From Oscheius tipulae (Eukaryota; Nematoda; Chromadorea; Rhabditida; Rhabditidae), in the NCBI GenBank assembly GCA_037178975.1, contig JASJZH010000003.1:3968001-4032000 (forward strand): a stretch of DNA of 64,000 bases, in the 5' to 3' direction. The position numbers were made by a program, and so were the translations under genes. The notes beneath the pieces were generated by a model that was not told where the DNA came from, searched no databases, and saw only the letters and a program-made list of their open reading frames with translations. This document shows, in pieces, positions 10,250 to 21,228 of this stretch; within the stretch, counting starts at the first letter, position 1; each line of letters starts with the position of its first letter.

Positions 10250-11793
10250 TTAGACGTTCTTCTCTCGAAGAGAGATGTAAGGAAAGCTGAAGATGGATCC
10301 CTTCTTGTCAGGGAAGTAACGGACAGCGGCGGTGAATCTGAATTGACTTTGAGAAGAAGAGAAAGACTTAACTCACTTGTGTGTGTCTCTCCTTGTCTCG
10401 ATGTCAATCATACTGAACATTATGAAAATGGTGTAACCAGCCAGTCCAGCTAGAAGATGGAACATTGCGTGGAGATATGGGGTGCCGAGAGATAGCCAGA
10501 GCGGACAGAGAAGACGGTCGGCAAACCAACAACTGAAGGCAGCTCCCCAAAGAGTCAGAATTCGGATCGGGAAACGCTCCACATCAGGGATGCCGGAGCT
10601 GAAAGAGGTATTCATACAGTCATTCATTCAGAAAACTCACTGTACTCCTTCGTAGTGAATGACCCATCCGGCCGGAATGGAAAACAACATTAAAACGATC
10701 GCATTCAGGTTAGGTTCCAAAAAGCACAGAGCCGAAAAGAAGGCCGTCAAAATTACCAATGTCCATCGAAGGACAAGTCTATAAATTATTTCTCTTCATA
10801 ATCAAGAAGAGTCTTACAGTTTTTCGTAAAATTGTTGAGGGAACCACTTCATGACAGGGATATAGACAACCAGAAAAACCATAATGATCCATACTAACGA
10901 GAGTTCGTCGACTAGTTGGCCTGAAAAGGATGGGTGATTTTAGATATCAAGAGAGAACGTCTCGACCTTTTCCCTTTCGACAGGAAGTCGTAAAAAGAGG
11001 CCATGAAGACGAAAGTGCACAACAAAAGGAGAAAACGACGTACCGAAGAGGTTCAATGTCGCATGGTAGTAGGTGGATGCGAGACCATTGAAGGTCAGAA
11101 GCAGTTGTGGAAACAGCAGTCCCATGTTGACCTGAATTTGAATTGGTGACCCTAATTAATGTCTCTCCACACCTCTTTGAGATATCTTCTCTGGAGCATT
11201 GCATTGAGCATTGGGAGCACAATTATGGGCAGATTTGTGACCTGTAATCTCCATTATGACTTTCGTATGTTTGATCTTGTTCGCCTTTTTCCTCTGTCCG
11301 TATGTCTACAAGAGAACCCGTGAATGAGGACAGAGCAAACATGTACAAAAGACCGGTATATAACAGACTTCTTTTCTGGCAAATTTGGTTCGGATTTGAA
11401 ACAGGATCGGCTAAATCAGAAAGTGATAACGCGATGGCATGAATTATGCTTTTCGATAAGCACTTGTGAAATCACTTTCCCTTCGGAAAGATCTCATTTA
11501 ATTCGGTCGTTAAGCCATTTGACCCTGTTCACCTCCCCAAGAGACTTCCTTTTCAGATTCGAACTTCTGGTTCAAGGACAGACCATCTCAATGTCCTATA
11601 CGACTCAGAGGGGTTGTGAGTCAAAAACGAGTTTTGTACGGTCATTCGTACGACTTTTAACATCCAAACAAGAAACCAAAAGGAAGAAGAAACTCACAGA
11701 ATTGGCAAACTCTGCCACGAGAGGATGTGTCTGATACTTGTAGGCGCTTTCACACCACGCATGGCCACTTTCGTACTCGAACCAGCCGCTCAT
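10250..11793 (-). CDS. Alkaline ceramidase
   Basis: Hydrolyses ceramide to sphingosine and fatty acid in ER/Golgi membranes. The first exon (11699-11793) encodes WFEYESGHAWCE and VAEFANS, the N-terminal signature of the alkaline ceramidase family. Later exons give TNLPIIVLPMLN, the Ser/His-containing FNGLASTYYHATLNLFG, several membrane helices, and ILTLWGAAFSCWFADRL with LGTPYLHAMFHLLAG, the conserved D/H zinc-site region. The ORF ends at a stop at 10250-10252. Total near 270 residues and seven membrane segments, as usual for the family. The first intron is long for this window (about 450 nt, 11245-11699); others are 35-45 nt. No defects seen. C. elegans has close homologues. Confidence 0.9.
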
Positions 11794-13463
11794 CTGGAAG
11801 TTGGTATCGAATGGTCAAGAAAGGGTACAAGAAGGAACAAAGTGATTTTGGAGGAGAGGCGGAGCAAAAAGGGTAAATAGACACAGTTCACGCCGTGGTT
11901 TATGTCTAGAATGAGAGTGACGTGTTCATAGACGCGCCATATAGGATATACACAAGAAGTCAAGGTCGGTATGGAAGGGGGACGGGTCAAAATGACCAAC
12001 TTGAAGAGAACGAGAATCAGACGGTCACGTGGTGCGATGCACTCTTCGGGCAATGCTACGTAGAAGTTGAGGGAACTGATGGTCAGAGTGAGTCAGTCAG
12101 ACAAAAAGCGTGCAATTGGGGAAACATCGTGTTTTACTGACTCTCTTGTTTAATTCAAAGGCTTTAGAATACCTTTGAAGCTCGCGTAGAGACACTTCCA
12201 ATGTTTTGTTCTTCGACAACTTTCTCTTTCGTTATCCAAGGGAGACTACAAACAACAAACACGTGAATGATAGTCATTTGTCCGACTTTTTCTGATATCA
12301 ACATGGAAAGTCATCTCTCCAAGTGGGGATGATAAATAAACTAAAATAGAGGCAAATGCCAATGGGAACTGTGCCCTGCAGTCGTGTGAAACTGGAATTG
12401 GCGGCTGGAACGAGGTCTTTCTGCCGGCTGTAAAGTCCCTTAGGGGTAGAAGGTTGGTCCCATTGTTGGCAACAACCGGGTCAACAGACACCATCAGCTG
12501 TGTTCTTCGGAGAACTGTGTAGGCTGTGCAAACAGACTGTGAAGAGTGTCCGACGTGTTGACAGACTCGTAGAGACAACTTGTATGAGAGAGATTGTACC
12601 TAGTTGCTGTGCTTTGTCTCCTTTTAGACTGGAAGATTCCAAATATAACAGTTTCAAGACCCAAACAGTTATCCAAAGATAGTATTTCTGCAACAGTTCT
12701 GTTCTCTGTCGCGTGCAGTTCTCCAAACTCGCACATTTATATTTTATGGTGTTTATTTTCACTGTTTTCGATTGAGAATGAGTGAAAGTAGTCCATCCAT
12801 TCCTATTTGGCTAACAGCGTTCGTGTTCAGCAAACCAGGATAAAACAATAGGAAGACGACGAAATGACAATCGGTTTGAAAAGGAACTAAAGGAAATACG
12901 AAAAAGGACTGAAGTAGACAGTGACGCGACACCTGGTCCGACTTGGAAACAAAGATATCTGCGGAGAAACCGCCGAAGGGCGAGGTGGAACGAGTTCCGT
13001 CCCCTGCCACGGCGGCAATCATGACAGCGGCACTTCAATTAGAAAACTGTGTCATATAAATCCTACCTTTACAATTTGCAAGAGGCATCCATTTGCGATA
13101 CAAGTCAACTCTAATCTGGGATAACGGGATAACACTTAACAATGTTTGTGGACTTTTCTGTCAAGTATTATCCTAAATTAGAGCTGACAAGACAAGTCAG
13201 GACAGTTCCAGTTGCACTGACGATGAGTCGCTCCGCCAGGAGCTCCGATTGAACCTTTCCGACTTTTTGAACTGTTTGACTAAGTCAAGCTAGTGCAAGA
13301 AGAAACTTTTTGGAGTTGGCAAACTACTGTTTTGATCGCTTTAATTGTAAAAAAAAAAGTTACTTTTGCTCCGTGGAAAGATTTTGTTTTTTCCTCAATA
13401 TAAAACCGCCAAGCAGCGAAGCCGGCTGGTAAAATTCATTTAGAAAGGAACAAAAGTAATGGA
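11794..13463. other. Gene-poor interval
   Basis: No gene can be supported here. Open frames exist on both strands but none has a recognisable domain or a coherent exon chain. A plus-strand stretch at about 12350-12480 reads as a short Cys-containing fragment (GNCALQSCETGIGG) that ends in stops and may be a degraded secreted-protein exon. The right part (13060-13260) is a dispersed repeat described separately. Confidence 0.5.
13060..13260. repeat. Dispersed hairpin-forming repeat, copy 1
   Basis: Begins TACCTTTACAATTTGCAAGA and contains AAGTCAACTCTAATCTGGGA, whose reverse complement recurs in altered form some 70 nt later (TTATCCTAAATTAGAGCTGA), so the centre can fold as an inverted repeat. 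It ends near a small palindrome (CGCTCCGCCAGGAGC). Related copies lie at 18425-18600 and 45485-45600. Non-coding, MITE-like in size; no terminal target-site duplication could be confirmed by eye. Confidence 0.65.
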
Positions 13464-14706
13464 TCAAAATGAGGCATAGTAGGGCAGATAGTTGACGACT
13501 TCGGGGAATTCCTGGAAGATGACAGGAGATTGAAGGGCAGTCGACGGGGGGACAGCCGGACAGAACGTGAACTCTGGAGACGTCGGATAGAAGGAAGACG
13601 ACAGATTGAGAGGAGGCAACTCGAACTGGACCACGTTCGGAGGCGGCGTGTTCTGGTAGAAGGCGAACGGAGCCATCAGACTCTCGTTGTAGCACATCTG
13701 CTCTTCCAAGACTCCTAAATCTTGCTAGTTATCAATATGAAATGGGTAATACCTGGCGTAGGAGAAGCATTGCTACCGTATCCGTGGTTGGAGCTCGTCT
13801 TCAAGAACGACTTGCCGAAACCGCCTCGCCGTCTCTTGGAACCATTCCAGGAGTGATTCTTCTCCTAAAATTTTTTTCCATATTCCTATATCAAAGCAAC
13901 GCCTTACTCCAATATCCCTGTAGTATGCTGGTTTCACTTCACACTTGTCACTTCCAATAAGGAAATGTCGTTGCTTCTGCTGTAGGATCTTGTCAACTGT
14001 CGAAGCATCGAGGAACTCGACAAAGGCGAATCCGCGACAGGCGCCGGTAATTCGATTGTAGCAGATTTCGACCTGAACGTGTTTTTACAGTGAGAAAGAC
14101 CAGAGAACCTACATCAATAACAGCTCCAAACCCATTGAAAAAGTTCTTCAAGAATTCCCGACTATGAGAGTCTCGAATGCCTCCAACGAAGACGCGTCGA
14201 CTCTTCTGAACGAACGGATTGCCGCTGTGGAATTCTCGATGGACGGCGTCCGGACGGGCGTATCTTGCGTCGAGAAACTTTCCATCGATCTCGTGCTTCT
14301 CCTTGGCTAAGACTACTTCGGCCTATAAATCCTTCATCTGAGAATATTCAAGAGAGACTAGCCGCCTGAGGTGTCTCGAAAGTGACGAGGACGAACCCTT
14401 TGTTTTCTCCCACGTGGACATCATCCAAAGGCAGATCCATTTGATGAACATGTCCGAAGGTGGAAAAGTAGTTTAAGAGAGTTTCTCTGGTCGTCTCGTA
14501 ATTCAATCCACCAATGAAAATCTTTCTATCGTTCTCGACTTGGCCTTTCTGGACAGAGTTAAAATTATTTTGGGGTTTACAAGGAACTGTACCATTTTGG
14601 ATGGATGACCACGTTGTAGCTCCTTTAAACACAGAATAACTCCGCTGACAAGCCAACTAGAGAAAGCCTTGACGAGATACAATAACTTTTTTTTGTAAAG
14701 ATCCAT
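13464..14706 (-). CDS. Two-RRM hnRNP/Musashi-like RNA-binding protein
   Basis: Binds single-stranded RNA through two RRMs. RRM1 has RNP2 IFIGGL and RNP1 KGFVLVTF (about 14360-14535). RRM2 has RNP2 VFVGGI and RNP1 RGFAFVEF (about 13990-14200), followed by CEVKPAYYRD, the usual end of the second RRM in hnRNP A/B, DAZAP1 and Musashi. A short RRRGGFG segment and a Pro/Tyr/Phe-rich tail (QNTPPPNVVQFELPP) follow, ending at a stop at 13464-13466. Introns are 35-45 nt. The N-terminal 38 residues before RRM1 are odd and hydrophobic, so the start at 14706 is uncertain. It lies 120 nt downstream of set-2 on the same strand, with AATAAA and acceptor-like sites between them, which suggests an operon. Confidence 0.8.
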
Positions 14707-14775
14707 CTTGTCGAGATTTGTTGGAATCTTTCGCTTTCTGTCAGACTAGGAGAACATTAGAACAAGAAACTAGAA

Positions 14776-14781
14776 TTTATT
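14776..14781 (-). promoter_or_regulatory. Poly(A) signal in set-2/hnRNP intercistronic gap
   Basis: AATAAA on the minus strand, 46 nt after the set-2 stop and about 70 nt before the next ATG. Acceptor-like CTCCTAG and CTGACAG follow within 45 nt, the order seen at nematode operon junctions. Confidence 0.55.
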
Positions 14782-14826
14782 ATGTTGAAGAGATAAACAT
14801 GGGATCCGGCCCAAATGAGGTATAGT

Positions 14827-17800
14827 CTAGTTGAGGAAGTTTCGGCAGTTGACCGAGTTGCAGAGACATTCGATCTTCTCGTCTTCCAAGGGAAACTTAT
14901 AGTCGTAGGTAATCTTGATTTTCATATGTTTTTGACCGAAAGAATATAAGAACATACCTCCTCTCCCTTTTTGATCAACGACTTGCTGTAGATGACGATC
15001 CTCTTGTCGCCGTCGACCGACACAACTCGGGCATAGCAGTTGGGAGTACAACTGTGGTTGATGAATCGGGCGAAGTTACCCATCTTAGTGGCATCGATCA
15101 CCTTTAATTTTTGATTAGATTCCTCCGCCTATAGAACTCACAATCTCGTCATCTATCCTGAATAGGTAGCTGCTTCCTATTCCTCTCAGTTCGTAGTTCT
15201 TCTCCCTCACATCCGCCACAGCATTTCTGATCTTCTGACCAACGTATTCAATAATCATGTCGTCTGGAGCGATTGGCTCCAATGCATACAGGCCCCAGCC
15301 GTGGATTCTTGATCGAGCGAACTTGATCATCTTCTTGCGGAACTGAAACATATCTATAAGACTGAAAAGAGATTGTTACCATAAGTTGATTGATTTTAAA
15401 GAAATCCGAATTGGTATCTCCTAGAGCTGTGGCCAGCCGTCTCTGCATGGCTCGATTCTCTTTGACAGCCACAGTTTGATGACGAACAATCATCTCGTCC
15501 TGAAAAAGAATATAATTTAAAAGTACTGAAACAAAAACATACCGTTTCACTGATTCTCGTGCAGTCCCACATAATGTCGGCTCTTCGAATATGGAGCCTC
15601 TTCTCTTTCACAGACATCTTCTTGTAGACACAAGCACGAGCACAACTTCCATTCGGAACAACTCCGTCCAACTCATCATCGTCGTAATAACACTTGATTC
15701 CGTTGATCATCTTCGGTGTAGCCAATATCCTCGGGACGGGATTGACCACGACAAACTTGAACGCGGCAGGAGTTTTCCAAGGTGGCTGGGCTTTGATAGC
15801 TTTCGGGAATCCATTCTCTTCTTTGTCGAACATATTCTCATCCGGCTGTAGAAGTTTCCAAGCCTGATAAAGATAGACTTGATCTTCGTCGTCGAAAATG
15901 GTTCCCCAATTGTCGACAATTTTCGTCTGTTGAATGAGAGTCCGTTTCGGGAAGACTTTCTTCGGCTTGGGAGGGATCTCTACAAAGGACGGAACTCCAG
16001 GGAAAACTTTCTTTGTGTAGGGACGTTTCTTCGGAGTCTGAGAGCTGATCTGGGGTACTCTGTCCTGAAAAACAATGACTCCTTTGGTCTCTTTTGAACC
16101 GACCAGTACGTGGAAGCTTTGAAGAATCTGAGCAACATTGGCCTCGACATTCGCGACTGTTGATTGAGGTGTGGGAGGCTGAAAGCATTTTATTTTTACG
16201 GACAAGCACTGCAGATCAAGTGAGGGTTAGTTTGACTCTTCAAGATACTGTTCTAAGTGACGACACAAGTGTGCAGGCATGCGACAGTACCTCCTTGTTG
16301 AGGTTAGCATAGCAGTGTTCTGTATAGTAGAAGTGGTAGTCCTCTCGGGACACAACTTCTTCAGCTGGAGGCAAATCGTTCTCAGACACCGTAGCAGACG
16401 GAATACGGAACCGACGAGGTCCTGGCTCCTCAGGCTTGTTTTCAGGCTGCAAAGATTGGTCAGTGACCTCCACCAGATAATTAGAAAGAGAGAAAAAACT
16501 GAAAGATATTACCTTCGACTCTTCCGATGAGGCAATCGAGCTGTCAACTGATCCTCCTCTCACTTTTGAAGGACGAGGAGTCGAACTCCTTGAACTCGAA
16601 GCAGTAGTCGCTTCTCGACTGTCCGAATCCAGAAGACGACGTTTTTTTACCCTTGCCGACGAACCAGACGAAGATCTGAATTGTTCTTGATGGAAGCCAA
16701 ATGGACCACTTACGAGCTGGAAGATCCGGAATCAGATTCGGTACTACTATCTGAGGAGCTCTCTGAAGAACTTCCGGAAGACTGTGTCTCTCTGGGAGGA
16801 GTGACCTGCTTTGGTTTCTAAAAGTGGTTTATACCATTCTTAACATTCTCAACTTACTCTAAAGCTGAGATTCAAGTTGCTTGGAAGAGACAGAATTGGG
16901 ATTCCGAGCTTGACAGGAGAAATAGACGGCATAACTGGTGCTGGTTTCGGGTCTTCCACCTGACTTCTATGTCTTTCCTGCAACATTTTAATAGCCAAAG
17001 CAACAACTCATACTCACCAGCAACTCCTTTTTCAGACTCTCCATCTCTTGTTCTTTCAGACCCCAAGTACCTTCCATTCCAGCCATTTCATCGGCCATTA
17101 TTCTTTTCTGGACATCGTTCTTGACACATTTCATCACTTCCTCCTTCAGTTTGCACAGGATCAGTTGGGTCAGATCCAACGCAAATCGTTCTCGATTGTG
17201 TTCTGGTTTTTCGGGAGGCGGAGCAGGCTTCTCCTCGTACAAATTTGGTTCTTCGCACTTGTTTGAGACAGGCGGAGGAACATGCTTGAATGTCGCCTCC
17301 ATCGAGTGCTGTTCAATCGGGAGAGATGTGGATGGAGGTAGAGGAAGTTTGTCCTTAGAAGGCGTTCCGAAGAGACTCGCGATTCTGTCACCCAACGAAG
17401 ATGAACCCAACTTCGGAGATGCGTTTTGCTCCTGTAGTTTGACTGGTAATACATTCTAAATATTGTAAATTGTTATGAAGAACAGAATTTTTACTTTAAC
17501 TGGGGTCGTCTGAGAGGTGGGAAGAATTTGTGCTCTCAAGAAATTCGGCGGAGGGACATGCGGGTTGAATGACATTGGAACAGGGCCTGGTGTCGTCTAA
17601 AATCGGATTTTTATACGAAATCTTTGTTCCTACCATGTATTGAGGTGTACTCAGCCCTTGACTGGGAGTCATTGGTTTCTTCACTGGCTCAGTTGAAACG
17701 ACCGGCTTCTTCTCATTTGATCTTCGTTTCTCCTTTCTTTTTTTTCGTCTTTCATGGTCAGAAGATTCAGACGAAGAGGAGCTCCATCGATGACCTCCGT

Positions 17801-19757
17801 CTCCCTTGCGACTTTTTGACTTCTTCGCTTCCTCTTGACTGTCAGGAGAAATATCCTGTAGGCCACTGATACCTTCCTTCCGCGTGATTCTCTTGTAGGT
17901 TTTGATCTCGACGATCTGTTCCTTCCCGGACTTCCACTTCGTACTCCGTTCCTTCTTCTCCACCTTGACATATTCCCCACTTCGAAGAGATTCAGACGAG
18001 TCACTCGAAGAGTCGGATCGAGAGTAGCTCCTTTTCTTCTTTTTGTTCTTCTTCCTGTTCTTGGCAGCAGCCGCTGCATACCTTTCGTCAGTATTCGACG
18101 AGCTTGACCGTCTTCTACTCCGACTGTCCGACCTTCTTGATCTTCGCATATTCGAATGGTCTTTCGAGCTGGACCTATTTCTCGAATGGTGCTCTGCAAT
18201 CAAAAGGAACTTATTGGCAAACCCTGTCACCAACCTGTTGTTCTATACTGGTCCACTTCACTGTAAGCAGGAGGCGGTGCGTTGAACACTTCGGGAGGAG
18301 GAACGGGAGAATTCCCCGGGAAGAATGGAGGAAAGCCCGGCGGAGGGACAAGAGGCCAACCGGGAAGAGGAACAGCCGTTTCCGGAGTTATTGGTCGGCG
18401 AGTAGAGGCCAAAACTGTAAGTAATTCTACCTTTACATTTTGCGGGAAACGTCCTGGGTAACACTTGACAGCTTGTGTAGCCTTTTTTTGTCAAACGTTA
18501 TCCAGCATAAGAGTTGACAGGTCAATTCAGATTGAGAGTCAAACAGTCGAAAGGGCAAAATAGTACAAAGTCGCTCTGCCAAGAGCGTTAGCGGCTTATC
18601 GTATCCAAAAAGGAGAGCTTACGTGGTGGTTGAATGAGTGTGGGAGCAGGTAATTTGACTGGAGGAAGGGGCGCTTGACTCCTAGGCTCGAGCCTTGATT
18701 CAGGTCGACTAGTGCTCGCACTGCCAATCGGAGGAGGGGGAGGGGTAGACGGACCGACATCTTCCATCGGAACATCTTCTTGCGGAGAGAAGGAAATGTC
18801 CATCTCCTTTTCTTCAAGCTCGTCTTCCAGAAGAATATTAGTTCGGTCTGCAAAATTAAATAGGAGGTGATCTCACACTAACTCACTCTCTTCATCGATA
18901 ATAGCCTGTCTTCTGCTGGCTAGAACAGATGTACTCAGTTCGGAGAGATGTGGAGTGAGAGGTAGTTGTGTGAGAGTCAATTCAAAGTATCGGGACGACA
19001 GTTTTGTCAGGAAGGGATCGTAGATACAGTCGATTTCCATTCCCATGATACTTCTCTTGTGCCATTCCGAGACGAATCGGAAAGCGTCTGCTGTCTGTTT
19101 GAAGACGATAACTCCCATTTGCAGATGCTTCTTTGAATTCGGATGACTGAAGACCCTCACAAACTCCGGCTCTCCAACTTTTCTCGCAGTTTTGGTCAGG
19201 AATGTCTGATCGACGTTATCGTTCAGGTTGAAAACAGAGATCTCTCTTTGGGGAGGAATAGCCAAATACTGTTCATCTATCTGAACAGGCAAGAGTCAAG
19301 TTGAAAGAGAGAACGACATACCAGAAATCTGGGGATAGGAAGATCCAAACCACTTGTGTCCTTGTTCATATACCGAGTCTTGCTTCGAGGATCCATCACG
19401 ATCGTTATATTGTACTGAAATCAATGGTTCTTTTTCAAGAAGAGTCAGCCCACCTCTGTTTTCTTTATGCAGTTCCCGTCGAATCTGTAGATGAGCTCTC
19501 CTTTGTCGTTCTTCGCCACTACTTTGTACCCTGAAAAAGTCTTTTCTTCATTTATAACCAGTGAACTCACCATGTTTGAAGCTGACTTTGATATTTTTCG
19601 GATCGTCTCCCGCCGGTCTCATTTTATGATGAGCCCCTGATGAGGTGGCCATTATGAGACGCTTGTCCAAGTCAAAAATGTTCGTTGAATTCTTTAGATA
19701 GTTGAAAGGGATAGAAGATTCACTTGATTGAGGGTAGGGGTTAGGCATTCCTGTCAT
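14827..19757 (-). CDS. set-2: SET1/COMPASS histone H3K4 methyltransferase
   Basis: Catalytic subunit of the COMPASS-like complex that methylates histone H3 lysine 4. In order: an N-terminal segment; an RRM-like domain with [20 protein letters not shown] and [15 protein letters not shown] (about 18990-19260), as in Set1 proteins; long Pro-rich and Ser/Arg/Lys-rich middle regions (about 16600-18800); an N-SET region ([18 protein letters not shown], about 15600); a SET domain with [20 protein letters not shown] and the cofactor motif [16 protein letters not shown]; and a post-SET segment with [13 protein letters not shown], ending at 14827. About 1,350 residues with at least a dozen short introns. 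The intron at about 18414-18625 is enlarged by a dispersed repeat. Start at 19757 (MTGMPNPY) is the most likely; 19832 is in frame. Upstream member of a probable operon with the hnRNP-like gene. Confidence 0.9.
18425..18600. repeat. Dispersed repeat copy 2, inside a set-2 intron
   Basis: Shares TACCTTTACA, a GTTATCC core, AAGAGTTGAC and the terminal palindrome CGCTCTGCCAAGAGCG with the copies at 13060 and 45485. Its insertion accounts for most of the length of this set-2 intron (about 210 nt against 35-50 nt for its neighbours). Confidence 0.6.
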
Positions 19758-20519
19758 TTTTCGAGATTTGGGGTAAAGATTCTGAGAATTTGGGTCTTTT
19801 GAAAGCAGAAAAAGCGAGCTGTATACCCCCAAGCACTTCGAAAATCAATACTACTTTCCTAGAAGGAGTAATATACAGTTTAGCTCAAGTCTAAATATTT
19901 TCTGAAGTTTTGAGTAGTTTGTCGCATCATAAGAGAAAGATTACATCTCTCGCAGTTTTTCTGGAGATGGGCAGTCCTATTTTCTTTTTGCAAGGGTGTT
20001 CGGCCAGTATTTTTTCTGGCGATTTCATCATTCTAGTAGTGGTCTTCCAATCTCTCTTGGAAAATACAAAGAAAATAAATGGAAAATGGTATTATCAGCT
20101 GGTGGGGATGCTTCCAAAGCCAAAAGTAAATTGGCGGGAGCGGGCTGCCGCAGTTTTCTGTGCCCCAATTGGCGGAATAGGTTTCCCTTTAGGAGCCTAA
20201 GAAGACTTTGAAATATAATTATCTCTGGATGTATGAATCTCTTGCAGATCGTACAATGTCTTTTACAGTAATTTTAGTGCCAATACTGGTATACTTACCC
20301 ATGAATGAGTGAATGTGAACAGGTTAGGGAGAATGGTTGGATGAGTTAGGAATTGTTGACTAGCAAGGACGCATTTGAATTGCCGCGCAACCTGAAAGTC
20401 AGGCTAAATCGTCCCGCCACGAACTTCTTCCAAATTGACCTCAGCCAAAAAAAAAAAGCATAAACACCACAAATTGCTCCAGTTTTTATACAACTGCATA
20501 TCGAAACAATCGAACAATC

Positions 20520-20885
20520 ATGCCCGAGGTTAGTTAGTTTTGTCGGTGTTACCCGTACTGTTAATTTTAGAACAAAGGAATCATCGGCTCCACTGTCGAC
20601 AAACTGGTTGACGCCGCTGAGTTTGTCAAGGAGGTCGGTCCTTCAAAAATTCTTCTCAAAATCTCTTTTACAGAAGGCAGTAGACATGAAGGACAAAGTT
20701 GTCGGAAACCACACCGAAGATACCGCTGCCAATTCGATTAAGAAGAAGGTTTCGGAACTTGCCGGAAAGGTGAGCTCACCTTTTGTTTTACATTCATTCT
20801 GAAAATTCAGGTCACCGAAACCAGGGAATCTGCAGCTGACAAGATCGAAGAAGCTGCTCATGCCATGGAGCGTGCCATCGACTAG
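20520..20885 (+). CDS. Small LEA-like amphipathic protein
   Basis: Four exons encode about 76 residues with introns of 40-45 nt: MPE, then GIIGSTVDKLVDAAEFVKE, an Asp/Lys/Ala-rich block (VDMKDKVVGNHTEDTAANS), and a final helix ending at TAG 20883-20885. Regularly spaced Lys/Glu/Ala with no Cys, Trp or hydrophobic core resembles group 3 LEA-type or apolipoprotein-like amphipathic helices, associated with desiccation and stress tolerance in nematodes. Function is inferred from composition only. A TATA-like TTTTTATAC lies about 30 nt before the ATG. It is divergently oriented from set-2. Confidence 0.65.
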
Positions 20886-21228
20886 ACTTCCTTTTGAACG
20901 GATAGAACGTCTACCTCAATGCTCAATGCTGTACATAGTAATTCATATCTTTCTAGTAAAGTTTGCTTTTATCCTTGTTTTTACTTCCTCTAAATGTTGA
21001 CACCGCAAATGGGTCGATGGTTGAGAATTGTCTTCCGATGACGGCTTATTTTTTTTTTTTTTTTGGCCTATGCGGAACTTGGATACTCGTTAAACTTCGG
21101 CTGAACCCCTGATCCTCGAGCTCACGCTCTTGTTTGTCCCACCACATCCTACCTGTTCCAATAACCTGGATAATCCGACAATAATAGGCAAGGACAGCCC
21201 TCCCGACTCATTCCACTGCCTTCACACC

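Noticed and set aside
11922-12140. Plus-strand frame with DALFGQCYVEVEG upstream of the ceramidase
   Set aside because: No signal peptide, domain or continuing exon; kept as part of the gene-poor interval.
19910-20211. Plus-strand frames between set-2 and the LEA-like gene
   Set aside because: Hydrophobic but with no homology, no acceptor and no poly(A) signal; probably part of the divergent promoter region.
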